From Trichormus sp. M33_DOE_039 (GTDB lineage Bacteria; Cyanobacteriota; Cyanobacteriia; Cyanobacteriales; Nostocaceae): a stretch of DNA of 64,000 nt. Shown here piece after piece: positions 45,101 through 55,151 of this stretch (the stretch's first letter is position 1; every line of letters begins with the position of its first letter). The notes below the pieces were generated by a model that ran no database searches, was not told the DNA's origin, and saw nothing but the letters and a program-made list of their open reading frames with translations. A program made the position numbers and the translations under genes. Where the stretch lies: NCBI GenBank assembly GCA_015296085.1, contig DVDT01000050.1, positions 178,204 to 242,203 of the forward strand. The letters run 5' to 3'.

Positions 45101-47847
45101 CCTATATTTACAGCTTCTATGGCTTGATTTTGCGCTCCATAGGCTTGAATTTTAATTTCATAAACTTTTACTTTTTCCAGTAATGTTTTAGCTTGTAGAG
45201 ACACTACTTGAACTAATGTTTCCATCTGCTCGAAATCACCGGCTAAGTAAGCTGCTTCTGCTGCTGTCTCATGTAATGCTAGAGTGAGATCATATTGTGT
45301 TTCCCAACTAGTATCTGCAAGTAGTTCAATTCCTGTCTTTAAATATTTAATGGCGGTTGTATAAGCTGTGGAGTTTAAAGCTTTACGTCCGGCAACTAAA
45401 TTCATTGCAGCTAGTTCATCACGTTGATGATGATTGGTGATTAATTCCACAGACATATTTAACTGATTAACTAGCTGAAAAATATTTTCTTCCCGTTCTT
45501 CAATTGGTATGTTACTCAACAATAATTTACCAATTTTTAAATGAATTTCTCTTCTTGTTGCTTCAGGGATTAAAGTATAAGCTGCTTGCTGAACTCGGTC
45601 ATGAATAAATTTATATTTAGGTGTTGGTAAGTTTCTAATTTGTAATTTATTACTAGTAAAATTATCTAAAGAAAAGTCAAAGATACTATTAGTATCTTGA
45701 AATAGTTTATAAATCTCTGTTTGAGGTAGGATTATGCCCTCATGTAATGATTGCCATATATCAGAGGCGGTATCTACTACAGATTTTTCGTGTACGATCG
45801 CTAAGGTTTTTAGGTCAAATTCATTACCAATACATGCTGCTAGTTTTAATACATCTTGAGTCATTTTTGGCAATTTCTCTATTTGCAGTGCCATAAATTG
45901 CACGACATCATCAGTGAGAGCTAATTCCTGTATTCGATGAATGTCATACTGCCAATATCCGACATCAAAGTTAAATTTAATTATGTTTTCCTGATCCAGA
46001 AATTTCAGAAATTGTGTAGCAAAAAAAGGATTGCCTTTGGTCTTAGCAAACACCATTTGCGTTAGGGGAACAGCGATTTCTTCTTGGCAATGTAGAGTAT
46101 CGGCAATTAAAAGATTTAAATGACTTTGATTTAAAGGTTGTAAATCAATATAGTTAACTGTAGTTCCTGTTTTAGTAATTTCTTGTAGTGTTAAAGAGAG
46201 TGGATGTGTTTGGGTGACTTCATTGTGACGATATGCACCAATTAGAAGTAAGCTACCTGCTGTTTGCTGATTGGTTTCTGTGGTATCAAGTGGCCAGGGT
46301 TCTCCATCAAAAATGGGTGTCCATACATTCTCTTTAATCTCATTATGCAACAGAGGAGGATTTTTCTGAACTGCATTAGTTTGACTCATTAAGAATTGAA
46401 TGAATTTTAAAGAAGCTGTATCTGCCCATTGCAAGTCATCTAGAAAGATTACTAAGGGATGGGATTTAGTATTGAATACTTGAATAAATCTTTGAAATAA
46501 CAAATTGAAACGATGTTGAATAGCAATTCCAGAAAGTTCAGCCACTATTGGCTGTTTACCGATAATCTTTTCTAGTTCAGGAATGACATCAATAATTACC
46601 TGGGCTTGTTCACCTAAAACTGATAGGATTTTAGTTCGCAATTGCTGAATTTTCGCATCACTTTCTAAAAGTATTTGCCCAATCAAATCACGAAAGGCTT
46701 GTACTAATCCTGATAAGGGAATATCACGTTGAAATTGGTCAAATTTGCCTTTAATAAAGTAGCTTTGCTGCCGGACAATAGGTTTGTGAATTTCATTAAC
46801 AACGGCAGTTTTGCCAATACCAGATAATCCTGCAACTAAGATCATTTCTGTCGTTCCCCTAGTGACACGCTCAAAAGCTGCCAGTAGCGTCGTAACTTCT
46901 TGTTGGCGACCATAAAGTTTTTCTGGAATCAGAAAACGGTCGGAAATATCCTTAAGTGCCAACTCAAAGGGGTCAATCTTGCCATTATTTTGCCATTGGT
47001 GATAGCAAATTTCTAAGTCATGTTTGAGTCCATAAGCACTCTGATAGCGATCTTCGGCATTTTTTGCCATCAATTTCATGACAATATCGGAAATTATCTG
47101 CGGAATCCCTTCTCTGTTGCTTAATAGTGGTGGCTGTTTAGCGATGTGGGAGTAAACCAACTCCATCGGTTCATGATTGGTAAATGGTAATTGTCCACTC
47201 AGAAGTTCAAAAAATGTCACTCCTAAAGAATAGAAATCACTACGGTAATCGATACCTCTGTTCATTCTTCCTGTTTGTTCAGGGGATATGTAGGGTAATG
47301 TCCCTTCTAAGACATTGGGATTTGTCAAGTTTTGGATTTCTCTGGGTAACAGGGTAGCAATACTGAAATCAATCAATCTGACTTTCAGAGTGTCGGGGTT
47401 GATGAGGATGTTGGCAGGTTTAATATCTTTATGAATAATGCGATCGCGATGTAATTCTTCTAAAACAGAGACTATAGCTATAGCTATGGGGAAAAATTCT
47501 GTGGGTGTTAAACTATACTCTTGCGTAACTTTATTCTGCTGAACCCAGTCTTTGAGTGAGATACCACCAACATCTTCCATGACTAGGGCATAGCCATTAC
47601 GATAATTTTCTAAACTCAGAGGTTTAATTATCCCTTCAATATCTAAATTTTTGATAATTGTGTACTGATTACGGAATTGAGCTATTTCACTGAAGGTAGG
47701 ATATTCATTCCGCATCAATTTGATTACCACAGGTTTTCGGTCTTGTTCCCTAATACCTCGATAAACCAGGGTTTTGCTACCACAATAAATTTGTTCTGTT
47801 AGGCGATATCCAGAAAGAGGAAATAATGTATCTGATAAAACTAGCAT
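42172..47847 (-). CDS. Trifunctional Ser/Thr kinase - AAA-type ATPase - GAF - histidine kinase
   Basis: The 1891-residue protein begins with a Ser/Thr kinase domain (about 14-280; [10 protein letters not shown] at 138-146; DFS at 160-162 in place of DFG). An ATPase of the AAA_16/STAND type follows, with a P-loop GLSGIGKT at 340-347. A long helical (TPR-like) region spans about 850-1370; a GAF domain lies at about 1430-1570. The C-terminus is a HisKA with [15 protein letters not shown] and an HATPase ([16 protein letters not shown]). Such proteins are common in Nostoc and related genera and couple kinase types within one chain; the cue is unknown. No response regulator is adjacent. It is the convergent neighbour of the terpene pair. 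Confidence 0.93.
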   Translation of the reverse strand: MLVLSDTLFPLSGYRLTEQIYCGSKTLVYRGIREQDRKPVVIKLMRNEYPTFSEIAQFRNQYTIIKNLDIEGIIKPLSLENYRNGYALVMEDVGGISLKDWVQQNKVTQEYSLTPTEFFPIAIAIVSVLEELHRDRIIHKDIKPANILINPDTLKVRLIDFSIATLLPREIQNLTNPNVLEGTLPYISPEQTGRMNRGIDYRSDFYSLGVTFFELLSGQLPFTNHEPMELVYSHIAKQPPLLSNREGIPQIISDIVMKLMAKNAEDRYQSAYGLKHDLEICYHQWQNNGKIDPFELALKDISDRFLIPEKLYGRQQEVTTLLAAFERVTRGTTEMILVAGLSGIGKTAVVNEIHKPIVRQQSYFIKGKFDQFQRDIPLSGLVQAFRDLIGQILLESDAKIQQLRTKILSVLGEQAQVIIDVIPELEKIIGKQPIVAELSGIAIQHRFNLLFQRFIQVFNTKSHPLVIFLDDLQWADTASLKFIQFLMSQTNAVQKNPPLLHNEIKENVWTPIFDGEPWPLDTTETNQQTAGSLLLIGAYRHNEVTQTHPLSLTLQEITKTGTTVNYIDLQPLNQSHLNLLIADTLHCQEEIAVPLTQMVFAKTKGNPFFATQFLKFLDQENIIKFNFDVGYWQYDIHRIQELALTDDVVQFMALQIEKLPKMTQDVLKLAACIGNEFDLKTLAIVHEKSVVDTASDIWQSLHEGIILPQTEIYKLFQDTNSIFDFSLDNFTSNKLQIRNLPTPKYKFIHDRVQQAAYTLIPEATRREIHLKIGKLLLSNIPIEEREENIFQLVNQLNMSVELITNHHQRDELAAMNLVAGRKALNSTAYTTAIKYLKTGIELLADTSWETQYDLTLALHETAAEAAYLAGDFEQMETLVQVVSLQAKTLLEKVKVYEIKIQAYGAQNQAIEAVNIGLAFLKLLGVEFPENPSQSDIQQAMEEINLSLANRTIEKLIDLPEMSALQPLAVMRILSSTIVLAYKSAPNLFILIALKQIYLSLKYGNNTLSAFAYVVYGLILCGGVENIEYGYQFGKLASSLLSKFPAKEVMAKIGHSFNSHIRHWKEHIKASINSFLDAYLSGIETGDLEFASYAINAYCYFLFFSGMELNGLLIEITNHSNSINRIKQKGVFYWNEIYRQIVLNLLGNSENVCSLIGDAYDEEKNLLIHLKSNDGIAILHFYLCKSQICYLFGEYYKAFEYTNHGKKYLYGGIGMLMTPQLYFYDSLAHLAIYVVTPEHEQKQLLQQVIANQEKMLHWSHHAPMNYLHKYHLVEAEKNRVTNQYLEAIDDYDRAINLAHKHEYIQEEALAYELAAKFYLEWGKPKIAQTYLTDAYYNYSRWGAKAKVDDLAKRYPQLLAPVLQQEKLSLQISEKITLSTHQSVSRRISQQTAIGSKTSISDSLDLASVIKASQALSGEIEIEKLLATLMQVVMENAGASKSALILSEDDTSELRVTTVSHSADSASISTSFPSSSLEFSNDVPVTLINYVKRTEDILVIDNVKTVAFLAGDRYIIEKQPKSVLCIPIINQGKLLGILYLENNLVTEAFTRDRVEVLKLLTTQAAISIENAILYNNLAQAHQSLEEYSHSLEGKVETRTQELHHQNQRLQQALQELQRTQTQLIQSEKMSSLGQMIAGIAHEINNPINFIHGNITHASEYVQDLLELVSLYQQEFPHASDLVRDKAEAIDIDFLAEDLPKTLDSMKLGSSRIRNIVLGLRNFSRLDESEMKPVDIHEGIDNTLMILQHRLKEKSDFPEIIVTKEYAKIPPVNCYAGQLNQVFMNILSNAIDAVEDLTTKNTNLSTKRQIHIRTDLTNSNTVLISIADNGSGMTEEVRQKIFDPFFTTKPIGSGTGLGLSISYQIVVEKHKGQLICNSTLGQGSEFVIEIPLLR

Positions 47848-48060
47848 TGCAGGGATATTTATACTTAATATTATTGCTTGATGTATTTTAGTATTCCCTG
47901 AAATGCACTCTTTTCCTCATATTTTTTTCACAAGAAATTTATTTTTTAACAAAAATATAAATTGATTTTTTATCAGCAGTTTCACTTAATAAAGCCAAAA
48001 TTTTCTGAATAACTTACGTATAAATATCAAGTTGACAGTCTGCCGGATTTGATTATCTCA

Positions 48061-48101
48061 TAGGTAATAGCCCTTAAAAAATCAAATTGAGCTATTACCT
48101 A
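48061..48101 (-). terminator. Hairpin after the 295-residue hypothetical gene
   Basis: TAGGTAATAGC (48061-48071) pairs perfectly with GCTATTACCTA (48091-48101) around a 19-base loop, starting 6 bases beyond the stop. There is no T run, so it may act as a 3' stabiliser. Confidence 0.5.
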
Positions 48102-48106
48102 GGAAT

Positions 48107-48994
48107 TTAAATTTCTGCTACGGCTCGTTCAATTAAACGACGTGCTAAAGTTTGTGTACCAGTATGTTCGTAATAATTAGTGGCTACATCTAGAAATGCT
48201 GCTAAGTAGTCTAACTTGTCATCACTAAATTGAATAAAGTTTTGCAAATTACCAACAACTTTTTGCGGGGTCAAATTATTAGCAGCCACAATCCCATTCA
48301 TCCAACCTTTGACTGAGTCTAAACTTTCACCAATGAAATTGAGTTTACTGCCAGCATTATTACCAGGAATGACATTTTTAATGCTTTGGAAAGTGGAATT
48401 TTGATCCAACTCATTGGGGTTAGTCTGATTTAATCCAGATAAAGCTTTATTCAGGAAGTCCGGCCCCAATGGGATCAAACCATCAACACAAACTAATGCC
48501 ACCATACGAATTAGCGATTCGCCACTGTATTCTCCTAAAGAAGCAACAAAATCACCGATACTATCACCAGGAATGCCGTTAATTTGACAGAAAGCAACTA
48601 ATTCCGCTACTAATTTCAAAGATAAATCGATAGTTTGAGCTTTGTCTGATTTAGGAGTTATGGAGTTCAAAAACCCTAAAAGTGGAATGCTTTCACCAAC
48701 TTTGTTGGCTAAAGCTGCTGCACCTAAGGCTTTATCTGTACTGTCAACAGTTTGATAAAGCCACATTGCTGTTTGATACCCTTGGGAGCGATCGTTGTAA
48801 AGATAAATTGCCCGTTCACCAATTTGCTGAATTAAGCTGTCGTCAGTTTCACCAGTGACGGTCTTAATAGTATTAACAAAGCCAACTGTATTTTGCCACT
48901 CACCAGGAGCAATAAAATCTAAGGCGTTTAACATGGAAATCGTCAAGCCACTAGTTGGTAACTCATCAACCAACTCAAAAATTGCTTTGCTCAC
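48107..48994 (-). CDS. Conserved hypothetical protein, all-helical
   Basis: The 295-residue soluble protein has no signal peptide or membrane helix and is predicted to be mostly helical (SLIQQIGERAIYLYND, TIDLSLKLVAELVAF). I do not recognise its family. The start is GTG at 48994, supported by AGGAG 8 bases upstream. Codon use resembles the neighbours. It stands alone between the trifunctional kinase and a lipoprotein gene on the same strand. Confidence 0.75.
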   Translation of the reverse strand: MSKAIFELVDELPTSGLTISMLNALDFIAPGEWQNTVGFVNTIKTVTGETDDSLIQQIGERAIYLYNDRSQGYQTAMWLYQTVDSTDKALGAAALANKVGESIPLLGFLNSITPKSDKAQTIDLSLKLVAELVAFCQINGIPGDSIGDFVASLGEYSGESLIRMVALVCVDGLIPLGPDFLNKALSGLNQTNPNELDQNSTFQSIKNVIPGNNAGSKLNFIGESLDSVKGWMNGIVAANNLTPQKVVGNLQNFIQFSDDKLDYLAAFLDVATNYYEHTGTQTLARRLIERAVAEI

Positions 48995-49135
48995 AAAAAT
49001 CTCCTGATCTAGATTTTTTATCTCTAATTACGTACAGCAGATGGCAGGTAAATGAGGTACAACATTTAATAACAAATTCATATACCAAAGGACTCACAAT
49101 CCTGTTACCTATTACCTGCTGTGGATGCAGACTGA

Positions 49136-49645
49136 CTATTTGAGTTTGGCTAGTCCATCCAGATTAAATTTTTCTATCCAATCGGCGCGATCGCTGGCTG
49201 TAAATGATGGGGAACGGGACAATACTTTTACCTGGTATTTACCTACTAACACCGCAGTTTGGGTATTACCTACTTCCACAGCCGGATAACCAGCAATTGT
49301 TTTCGTACTATTGGAGAATTTTGCGGTTGCACCCGGTGTACTGGTGGTGTCTGAAATAGATAACATTGCTACGTCTTTACCAGCTTTTTTCAATTTAGCT
49401 TCAGCAAAGCCTTTCTTCTCTTGAGTGTAGACTCGTTGATAATCGTTTTCTTCGCTGGGGAAAAATTTATTGAACTCACTGCCTTGAGTGGCATTTTTAG
49501 CAACAGCCTGGCCACTCTTTTGGCGACTGCTTTCTTGTTGTGCTTGATCGAAACGACCTGGTGCTTTGGGAGTACAGGCTGTAGTCAGTAATAACACTGA
49601 CAGCAACACAGCAGCTAAAATCCTACGCGCACGGGGAAAAGTCAT
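49136..49645 (-). CDS. Predicted lipoprotein, function unknown
   Basis: The 169-residue protein starts MTFPRARRILAAVLLSV, a lipoprotein signal with a candidate lipobox cysteine at residue 24 (LTTAC). The mature part has two halves that share a weak pattern around AVEVGN and KVLSRSPSF. The ATG at 49645 is chosen because AAGGAG precedes it; the frame is open to 49858, but that extension includes an unrelated, unlikely leader. No homologous family is recognised by eye. It would be anchored to the outer face of a cell or thylakoid membrane. Confidence 0.75.
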   Translation of the reverse strand: MTFPRARRILAAVLLSVLLLTTACTPKAPGRFDQAQQESSRQKSGQAVAKNATQGSEFNKFFPSEENDYQRVYTQEKKGFAEAKLKKAGKDVAMLSISDTTSTPGATAKFSNSTKTIAGYPAVEVGNTQTAVLVGKYQVKVLSRSPSFTASDRADWIEKFNLDGLAKLK

Positions 49646-49851
49646 CTCTAGCGTCTCCTTATGCTTGAGCTTTGAGGCAATTATCTGTGCTGCTGTCGGC
49701 TTACATCCAGAAACTTTACTTTTTGATAAGTATTGAAGGAGGTAGAGGGGGTAGGAGGCAAGGAAGGCAGAGGGAGCAAAGTTAATAACTATTGCTCTTA
49801 CCTCAGCACTCAGCACTTTCAAGTCAGGAGGCAAAAGGTAATAGTTTTTCC

Positions 49852-49886
49852 CCCACACCCCTACACCCCTAAACCCCTACACCCTC
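49852..49886. repeat. Short tandem repeat (CACCCCTA)
   Basis: Imperfect ACACCCCT/AAACCCCT units lie in tandem between the lipoprotein gene's upstream region and the methyltransferase stop codon. Confidence 0.7.
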
Positions 49887-49906
49887 TCAAATCTAGCTGT
49901 ATCAGT

Positions 49907-50554
49907 TTATTTTTCTCGATAAGCGATCGCGGCATAAAAAGGATCTCCTCCTGGCGCACCCAACCACTGCAAGAAATTTGGTACTGTGGATTTACGCACA
50001 ATGATTTCTGGGATAGTAAATCCCGGTACGGAAGCAAAGTAGCGTTTAACTAATTCCACTCGTCCTAGTTCGGAACTATCCCGCCACGCTTGAATGGCTT
50101 TTTGAAAGAACATCCGATTGGAAAAGCTGAAAATTGCCACACCACCGGGTTTCAAGATGCGGTGAATTTCAGAAAATACTGCTTCTGGATATTGTAAGTA
50201 TTGTACGGAAACACAATTAATCACAGCATCAAAATCTTGATCTGGCAAAGGTAAAGCCGGATTTTCGTTGAGATTCTGAACAAAATAGTGATTTAACCGG
50301 GGATTACGTGCTAATTCTTCGCCATTGAGTCCATGTCCCTCAACATGGGCAAACTCTAATTCATCCGGTAAATGAGACACCCAACTGCTCATCATATCTA
50401 GTATGCGAGTATTGGGCTGGAGTCTTTCTCTATATAACTCTGTTAGCTGTTGGATAAAACCTTCATCAACATGGGTGACGAAGCGGGGATAGGCATAAAA
50501 CAGCTTGTCGTCTGTATCGTCTAATTTTAGGCGTTGATCCGGTTTGAGTAACAT
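49907..50554 (-). CDS. Class I SAM-dependent methyltransferase
   Basis: The 215-residue protein has a methyltransferase-11 type fold: RILDMMSSWVSHLPD for motif I (a weak match), DFDAVINCVSVQYLQYPEAVF as motif IV and ILKPGGVAIFSFSNRMF as motif V/VI. Motif I lacks the usual GxGxG, and reads MMSSW, so SAM binding may differ. The substrate is not evident. It is divergent from the GT39 glycosyltransferase gene. Confidence 0.83.
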   Translation of the reverse strand: MLLKPDQRLKLDDTDDKLFYAYPRFVTHVDEGFIQQLTELYRERLQPNTRILDMMSSWVSHLPDELEFAHVEGHGLNGEELARNPRLNHYFVQNLNENPALPLPDQDFDAVINCVSVQYLQYPEAVFSEIHRILKPGGVAIFSFSNRMFFQKAIQAWRDSSELGRVELVKRYFASVPGFTIPEIIVRKSTVPNFLQWLGAPGGDPFYAAIAYREK

Positions 50555-50675
50555 AAAAGTCTATTTGTCGAAATTTTTCTGGAAATTGGTGCAACTTCAG
50601 GTATTCTTTTGAACAAGCACTATGCAATATATTTTAATAAAAGTCCGTTAAATACTCGCATTTACGCAGCATTCA

Positions 50676-52301
50676 ATGTTGTACAAACTACCATTCTTAA
50701 AACCTATTTGGCGGCAAATCAGCCTATCAGTAACATTCCCTTACGTAAGTTTGCTGATTTGGACAATTCCCTTATTACTATTTAATTCTGGGGAAAACAG
50801 CGTCATGGCACATGACGAAGGGCTTTATGCTTGGCGCGCCCGTCAGATGTATAATTCTGGTGATTGGATTGCACCTTGGGGTAATGCTCATCATAAAACC
50901 CCTGGCTTTTATTGGTTGATTGCTGTTTTCTATAAGTTATTAGGAATTAGTGAATTTAGTACAAGAATAGCTAACATGATATTTAGCATTTTTTGCCTAT
51001 TACTAACCTATGAAATTGGCAAGATTATACTAGGTAAAAAATTAGCTTGGTTAGCTAGTACTATTTTAAGTGTTGAATTTCTTTGGCTGCAATACTGTCG
51101 TTTAGGTACGCCTGATATACCAACGATTTTTCTGATAATTTTAGCTATTTATGCTTTTATCCAAGCAGAATTACATCCAAAATATAAATATATTTTGGTG
51201 TTTATTTCTGGTTTAAGTTTAGGTCTGGGCTTCTTGATGAGAAGCTTCATGATTATTCTCCCAACTGTAGCTTTATTTCCTTATTTAATTGGTGAACATC
51301 GTCGCCATCGACATCTGACTAACCCTTATTTTTATATAGGATTATTTGTAGGCTTAATACCGACATTGGTTTGGTTATGGTTTAATTGGCAACGTTATGG
51401 CAATAGTAGCTTTGCAGCTTTATTTGGTTTTGTTGTAGATTTAGGTTCTGAAGAACGCCAAGGTAATGGTATAGTTTTCTACTTTTGGAATGTCCCTTTA
51501 AAGGCTTTTCCTTGGGTATTTTTTAGCCTTTTAGGTTTATTTTTAGTTATCCGTCGTCCCCTTCCTTCTTATCAACTCATCCTCGTAGGTTTCCCTGTTG
51601 TTTTGTTTGCTGAATTGAGTATTTTTTCAACACGTTTATCGCACTATAGTTTGCCACTTTACCCATTTATCGCCTTATTAGCAGCAATCGGTTTAGATTG
51701 GTTGGGTAGGATCTATCAGTTGGGATACACCAAGAAAAAAACTCTGCTGTACAAGGGTAATATCCCCCGAACTTTAAGCTATGCTTTTGGTTTATTAGGC
51801 ATTTTATTGATATTCGCATCTATAGTTGCATTTGCCTGGGGCGATCGCAAATATGCAACCCTCGGTTTAGTTGTGGGTTTAAGTTGGTTAATTCTGCCTA
51901 TAGTCTGGATTAGTCGTTACCACTTTGGCTATAAGTTTCTGACTGCTGGCTATTGGATAGCAGGCTGGTTAATTCCCTGTTGGTTAGCCCTGGCTGTAGC
52001 CGGTGGCTTGGGTTTATTCAGCGACTATAACCCTGCTTATAGAACTTTTTTACAACAACAGGCGATCGCCTCTATTGTACAAACTCACCCCATTCACTTC
52101 GTTAATATGGGTGGTAAAAATGCTGTCCTCCTTAGATTCTATACTCCAGTTCACGGTCAACGAGTAGAAACAATTACCCAACTACCAGCCCTTAGTTATG
52201 CTTGGGTTTATAAACCAACACCATCCCAATTATCCCGACCACATCGTGTAATTGACTCAATACAAGACTACAAATTAATTCAAATTTTACCCAGCAAATA
52301 G
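50676..52301 (+). CDS. GT39-family (ArnT/PMT-like) membrane glycosyltransferase
   Basis: The 541-residue protein has about a dozen membrane helices. The acidic pair Asp47-Glu48 in AHDEGLYAWRARQM after the first helix is the family's catalytic signature, and HHKTPGFYWLIAVFY is the conserved following loop. Members transfer a sugar from a polyprenyl-phosphate donor to lipid A-like lipids or to proteins on the outer face of the inner membrane. The acceptor cannot be assigned. The C-terminal domain is soluble and shows no clear motif. Confidence 0.88.
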   Translation: MLYKLPFLKPIWRQISLSVTFPYVSLLIWTIPLLLFNSGENSVMAHDEGLYAWRARQMYNSGDWIAPWGNAHHKTPGFYWLIAVFYKLLGISEFSTRIANMIFSIFCLLLTYEIGKIILGKKLAWLASTILSVEFLWLQYCRLGTPDIPTIFLIILAIYAFIQAELHPKYKYILVFISGLSLGLGFLMRSFMIILPTVALFPYLIGEHRRHRHLTNPYFYIGLFVGLIPTLVWLWFNWQRYGNSSFAALFGFVVDLGSEERQGNGIVFYFWNVPLKAFPWVFFSLLGLFLVIRRPLPSYQLILVGFPVVLFAELSIFSTRLSHYSLPLYPFIALLAAIGLDWLGRIYQLGYTKKKTLLYKGNIPRTLSYAFGLLGILLIFASIVAFAWGDRKYATLGLVVGLSWLILPIVWISRYHFGYKFLTAGYWIAGWLIPCWLALAVAGGLGLFSDYNPAYRTFLQQQAIASIVQTHPIHFVNMGGKNAVLLRFYTPVHGQRVETITQLPALSYAWVYKPTPSQLSRPHRVIDSIQDYKLIQILPSK

Positions 52302-52304
52302 GAC

Positions 52305-52372
52305 ATGGGGCATGGGGCATAAATTTATCTTGACTTGACTTATGCATCTCCGCAGTTCATGACGGCTACTTA
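52305..52372. repeat. Repeat remnants: CATGGGG units and a 22-bp repeated word
   Basis: CATGGGG is repeated at 52305-52320. The word CGCAGTTCATGACGGCTACTTA (52351-52372) is nearly identical to 3279-3300, so both are copies of an interspersed repeat. Confidence 0.55.
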
Positions 52373-52455
52373 CTCCACTTGGGCAAAGCCCAAGACCGCA
52401 ATGCTATCTGCCTTTAAAATATTGCTAAAAACATCAAATCAATTTATGATAAATA

Positions 52456-52468
52456 CTACGTACACTAA
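52456..52468. promoter_or_regulatory. Candidate MarR operator, copy 1
   Basis: CTACGTACACTAA with the palindromic core TACGTA lies 12 bases before the marR-type start codon. The identical 13-mer occurs before the MFS gene. Confidence 0.6.
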
Positions 52469-52479
52469 ATAATTACTCC

Positions 52480-52947
52480 ATGATTGCTCAACCTAATCAT
52501 TCTTCTATTTCAGCGTCGTGGCAGCAAGACCTTGCCCCATACAATTTGGGCTACAGAATTAAACTACTCTCACAATTACTGACTCGCAAATTTACCGAAA
52601 GACTAGAACCATTTGGATTGACACCATTTCATTGGCTGGTTTTGTGTTGTTTGTGGCAAGAAGATGGTTTACCTACTTCCAGCATTGGAGAGAAACTGCA
52701 ACAAGTGGGGGGTACTCTCACAGGGGTACTCGACCGGATGGAAGAACGTGGTTTAGTGCGCCGTGAACGAGATACCCATGATCGCCGGATTTGGCGCATC
52801 TGGCTGACTGATGCTGGTAAGGAACTAGAAACTGTCTTACCACCGATCGCGTCTGAGGTGCGTGAGGAAACTATGCAAGGTATTTCTGTTGCTGATCGCG
52901 AGATGTTTTCCCAACTGCTGAATCGGGCGATCGCCAACCTGTCTTAA
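52480..52947 (+). CDS. MarR family transcriptional regulator
   Basis: The 155-residue protein has a winged helix with recognition helix in LPTSSIGEKLQQVGGTLTGVLDRMEERGLVRRERD and a wing HDRRIWRIWLTDAG, the MarR pattern. N- and C-terminal helices provide the dimer interface. It is a ligand-responsive repressor, and the adjacent MFS exporter and shared TACGTA boxes suggest it controls its own gene and that pump. Ligand unknown. Confidence 0.92.
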   Translation: MIAQPNHSSISASWQQDLAPYNLGYRIKLLSQLLTRKFTERLEPFGLTPFHWLVLCCLWQEDGLPTSSIGEKLQQVGGTLTGVLDRMEERGLVRRERDTHDRRIWRIWLTDAGKELETVLPPIASEVREETMQGISVADREMFSQLLNRAIANLS

Positions 52948-53006
52948 GTATTGTGGCTTAATCATCCAACTGGGTGAAGAAATCCTATAACTATTTTCGG
53001 ATAATG

Positions 53007-53063
53007 CTACGTACACTAATTTTTTTAGATAGAATTATTAGCTCATGTATATTACGTACTTAA
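53007..53063. promoter_or_regulatory. Candidate MarR operators, copies 2 and 3
   Basis: CTACGTACACTAA (53007-53019) exactly matches the box before marR; ATTACGTACTTAA (53051-53063) shares the TACGTA core. Both lie in the gap before the MFS gene. Confidence 0.6.
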
Positions 53064-53119
53064 AATATTGATTAAGACACACAAATGATTAAAAAATTGA
53101 ATTTAAGTGAACACAATTC

Positions 53120-54382
53120 ATGAATTATCGAAAACAGCTGCAACTACCTGCCTTTCGCTCAAGAAATTACCGTTTATTCTTTGTTGGACAAGGGATTTCT
53201 TTAATTGGAACATGGATGACGCAACTAGCCACAGTTTGGCTAGTCTATGATTTAACCAATTCAGCATTCATGTTGGGGGTTGTGGGATTTACTAGTCAAA
53301 TTCCTAACTTTTTCCTTGCTCCATTTGGTGGGGTATTCGTAGACAGATTTTCGCGATATCGTACATTAATTTCTACACAAATACTAGCGATGCTCCAATC
53401 TCTAGCATTAGCAGTATTAACTTTAACTGGTGTCATTCAAATTTGGCACATTATCGCCTTAAGCTTATTGCAAGGATTTATTAACGCCTTAGATGCACCA
53501 GCTAGACAAGCATTTGTACCAGAATTAGTAGAACGCAGAGATGATTTAGCCAACGCGATCGCGATTAATTCTACAATGATTAATGGAGCGCGGCTAATTG
53601 GCCCAGCAGTTGGCGGTTTATTAATAGCCCAGATTGGTGTAGCCTACTGTTTTTTAATTGATGGCTTAAGCTACATTGCCGTCATCGCTAGTCTATTGGC
53701 AATGAACATTAAACCTTGGAAAATGTTAGTAACCCCAGGTAATCCCCTACAAAAAGTCGCAGAGGGATTTGTCTATGCTTTTAGTTCTCCACCTATTCGA
53801 GCTATTTTATTATTATCAACTCTAGTCAGTTTAATGGGTTTACAAAATACTATTCTCGTACCGATTTTTGCTGAAAAAATCTTAGGAGGTGGAGCAGAAA
53901 CATTAGGATTTCTCATGGCAGCTTCAGGACTGGGAGCTTTATCGGGAGGAATTTATTTAGCTACACGCAGAACAATTGTAGGGATTGGGAAATTGATTGC
54001 GATCGCCCCAGCAATTTTAGGTGTTGGATTGATTACCTTTGCTGTTTCTAGATATTTACCAATGTCTCTATTTACAATGTTATTTGTCGGCTTAGGGACA
54101 ATTTTACAAATAGCAGCCAGTAATACATTTCTGCAAACAATTGTCGATGAAGACAAACGAGGTAGATTAATGAGCCTATATACCATGTCATTCTTAGGCA
54201 TGATACCTGTAGGTAATCTCCTAGGCGGATTATTAGCTACTCATATAGGTGCGCCTAACACATTAATTTTTGACGGGATAGCTTGTATTATCGGGTCTGT
54301 GATTTTTTATAGACAATTACCAGGATTGACGAGATTTGTCCGACCAATCTATGAAAAGAAAGGTATTTTAGCAGTTGAGTAA
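53120..54382 (+). CDS. MFS transporter (MFS_3, EntS-like)
   Basis: The 420-residue, roughly 12-helix protein has the MFS signatures: FFVGQGISLIGTWMTQLATVW in helix 1 and the motif-A region FGGVFVDRFSRY. Members of this branch export siderophores, macrolides or other drugs by proton exchange. It follows the MarR gene in the same direction, 172 bases later, with candidate operators between. The exported molecule is unknown. A TAGAGACGC hairpin lies just beyond its stop codon. Confidence 0.9.
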   Translation: MNYRKQLQLPAFRSRNYRLFFVGQGISLIGTWMTQLATVWLVYDLTNSAFMLGVVGFTSQIPNFFLAPFGGVFVDRFSRYRTLISTQILAMLQSLALAVLTLTGVIQIWHIIALSLLQGFINALDAPARQAFVPELVERRDDLANAIAINSTMINGARLIGPAVGGLLIAQIGVAYCFLIDGLSYIAVIASLLAMNIKPWKMLVTPGNPLQKVAEGFVYAFSSPPIRAILLLSTLVSLMGLQNTILVPIFAEKILGGGAETLGFLMAASGLGALSGGIYLATRRTIVGIGKLIAIAPAILGVGLITFAVSRYLPMSLFTMLFVGLGTILQIAASNTFLQTIVDEDKRGRLMSLYTMSFLGMIPVGNLLGGLLATHIGAPNTLIFDGIACIIGSVIFYRQLPGLTRFVRPIYEKKGILAVE

Positions 54383-54385
54383 TTG

Positions 54386-54411
54386 TAGAGACGCGATTTA
54401 TCGCATCTCTA
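54386..54411. terminator. TAGAGACGC hairpin after the MFS gene
   Basis: TAGAGACGCGA pairs with TCGCATCTCTA with one mismatch around a 4-base loop, 3 bases after the stop. It belongs to the same family as 7497 and 11400. Confidence 0.55.
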
Positions 54412-54440
54412 GAGATTTTAATCCAAATATTTCTGCACGA

Positions 54441-55151
54441 TCATGAAACACCAGGATTATCTAATGTTTTAATTCGTTGCAGAATTTGCTCAACTTGGTA
54501 AACCTTCTCGTTTCTCTGCTGTTTTTTAAAGATATTCAAAGCTTTTTCTAAAGAAGCTTGTGCTTGCTCCTTTTGATTGGTTTGCCATAACGCCTGACCA
54601 TAATTAATCAGTGCATCACCATAATCAGGATTAATTTCTAGAGCTTTCTTGAATTCTGTAATAGCTTCCTCCCAGCGACTTTGGTTAGCGTAAACTGCAC
54701 CGATCGCGTTATAAGCTAACGCATATTTAGAGTTGAGGCGAATGGCTTCACGGTAAGCACTAATAGCAGCTTCTGGTTGGCTAAGACGTGCAAACACATT
54801 GCCTAATTGAAAGTGTGCAAAAGTATCTCTGGGATATTTTTTGACCAGTTGACACAGTGTTTTTTCTGCACCCTTGAAATCGCGCCGACTGTATAAATCA
54901 TTAGCTTGTTGAACCAGCAGCGATCGCTCCTGTGATGTAGTATCTTGAATTTGTGCGATTTTTTGCGGTTGTTTAAGTTGCGATTTTTTTTCTGGCGTAC
55001 TTAAAGCCGATTGACAAGATGATTTTGCTGGCGATTGTTCCTGTGCTTGAACAGCAGTTGACAAAACTAGGGGAAGGATACTCAGTGATACACAGCTAAA
55101 GGCTTTCAAACATCCTGACAGCAATTGACTGGTCATTTTCATCACTCTCAT
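54441..55151 (-). CDS. Secreted TPR-repeat protein
   Basis: The 236-residue protein begins with a signal peptide (hydrophobic core about 15-32; likely cleavage after VQA near residue 36), a low-complexity linker, and then about four TPRs (FAHFQLGNVFARLSQPEAAI onward). It is therefore probably periplasmic or lumenal and binds partner proteins. The ATG at 55151 is used; alternatives at codons 4 and 6 remain possible. No operon partner is visible. Confidence 0.82.
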   Translation of the reverse strand: MRVMKMTSQLLSGCLKAFSCVSLSILPLVLSTAVQAQEQSPAKSSCQSALSTPEKKSQLKQPQKIAQIQDTTSQERSLLVQQANDLYSRRDFKGAEKTLCQLVKKYPRDTFAHFQLGNVFARLSQPEAAISAYREAIRLNSKYALAYNAIGAVYANQSRWEEAITEFKKALEINPDYGDALINYGQALWQTNQKEQAQASLEKALNIFKKQQRNEKVYQVEQILQRIKTLDNPGVS

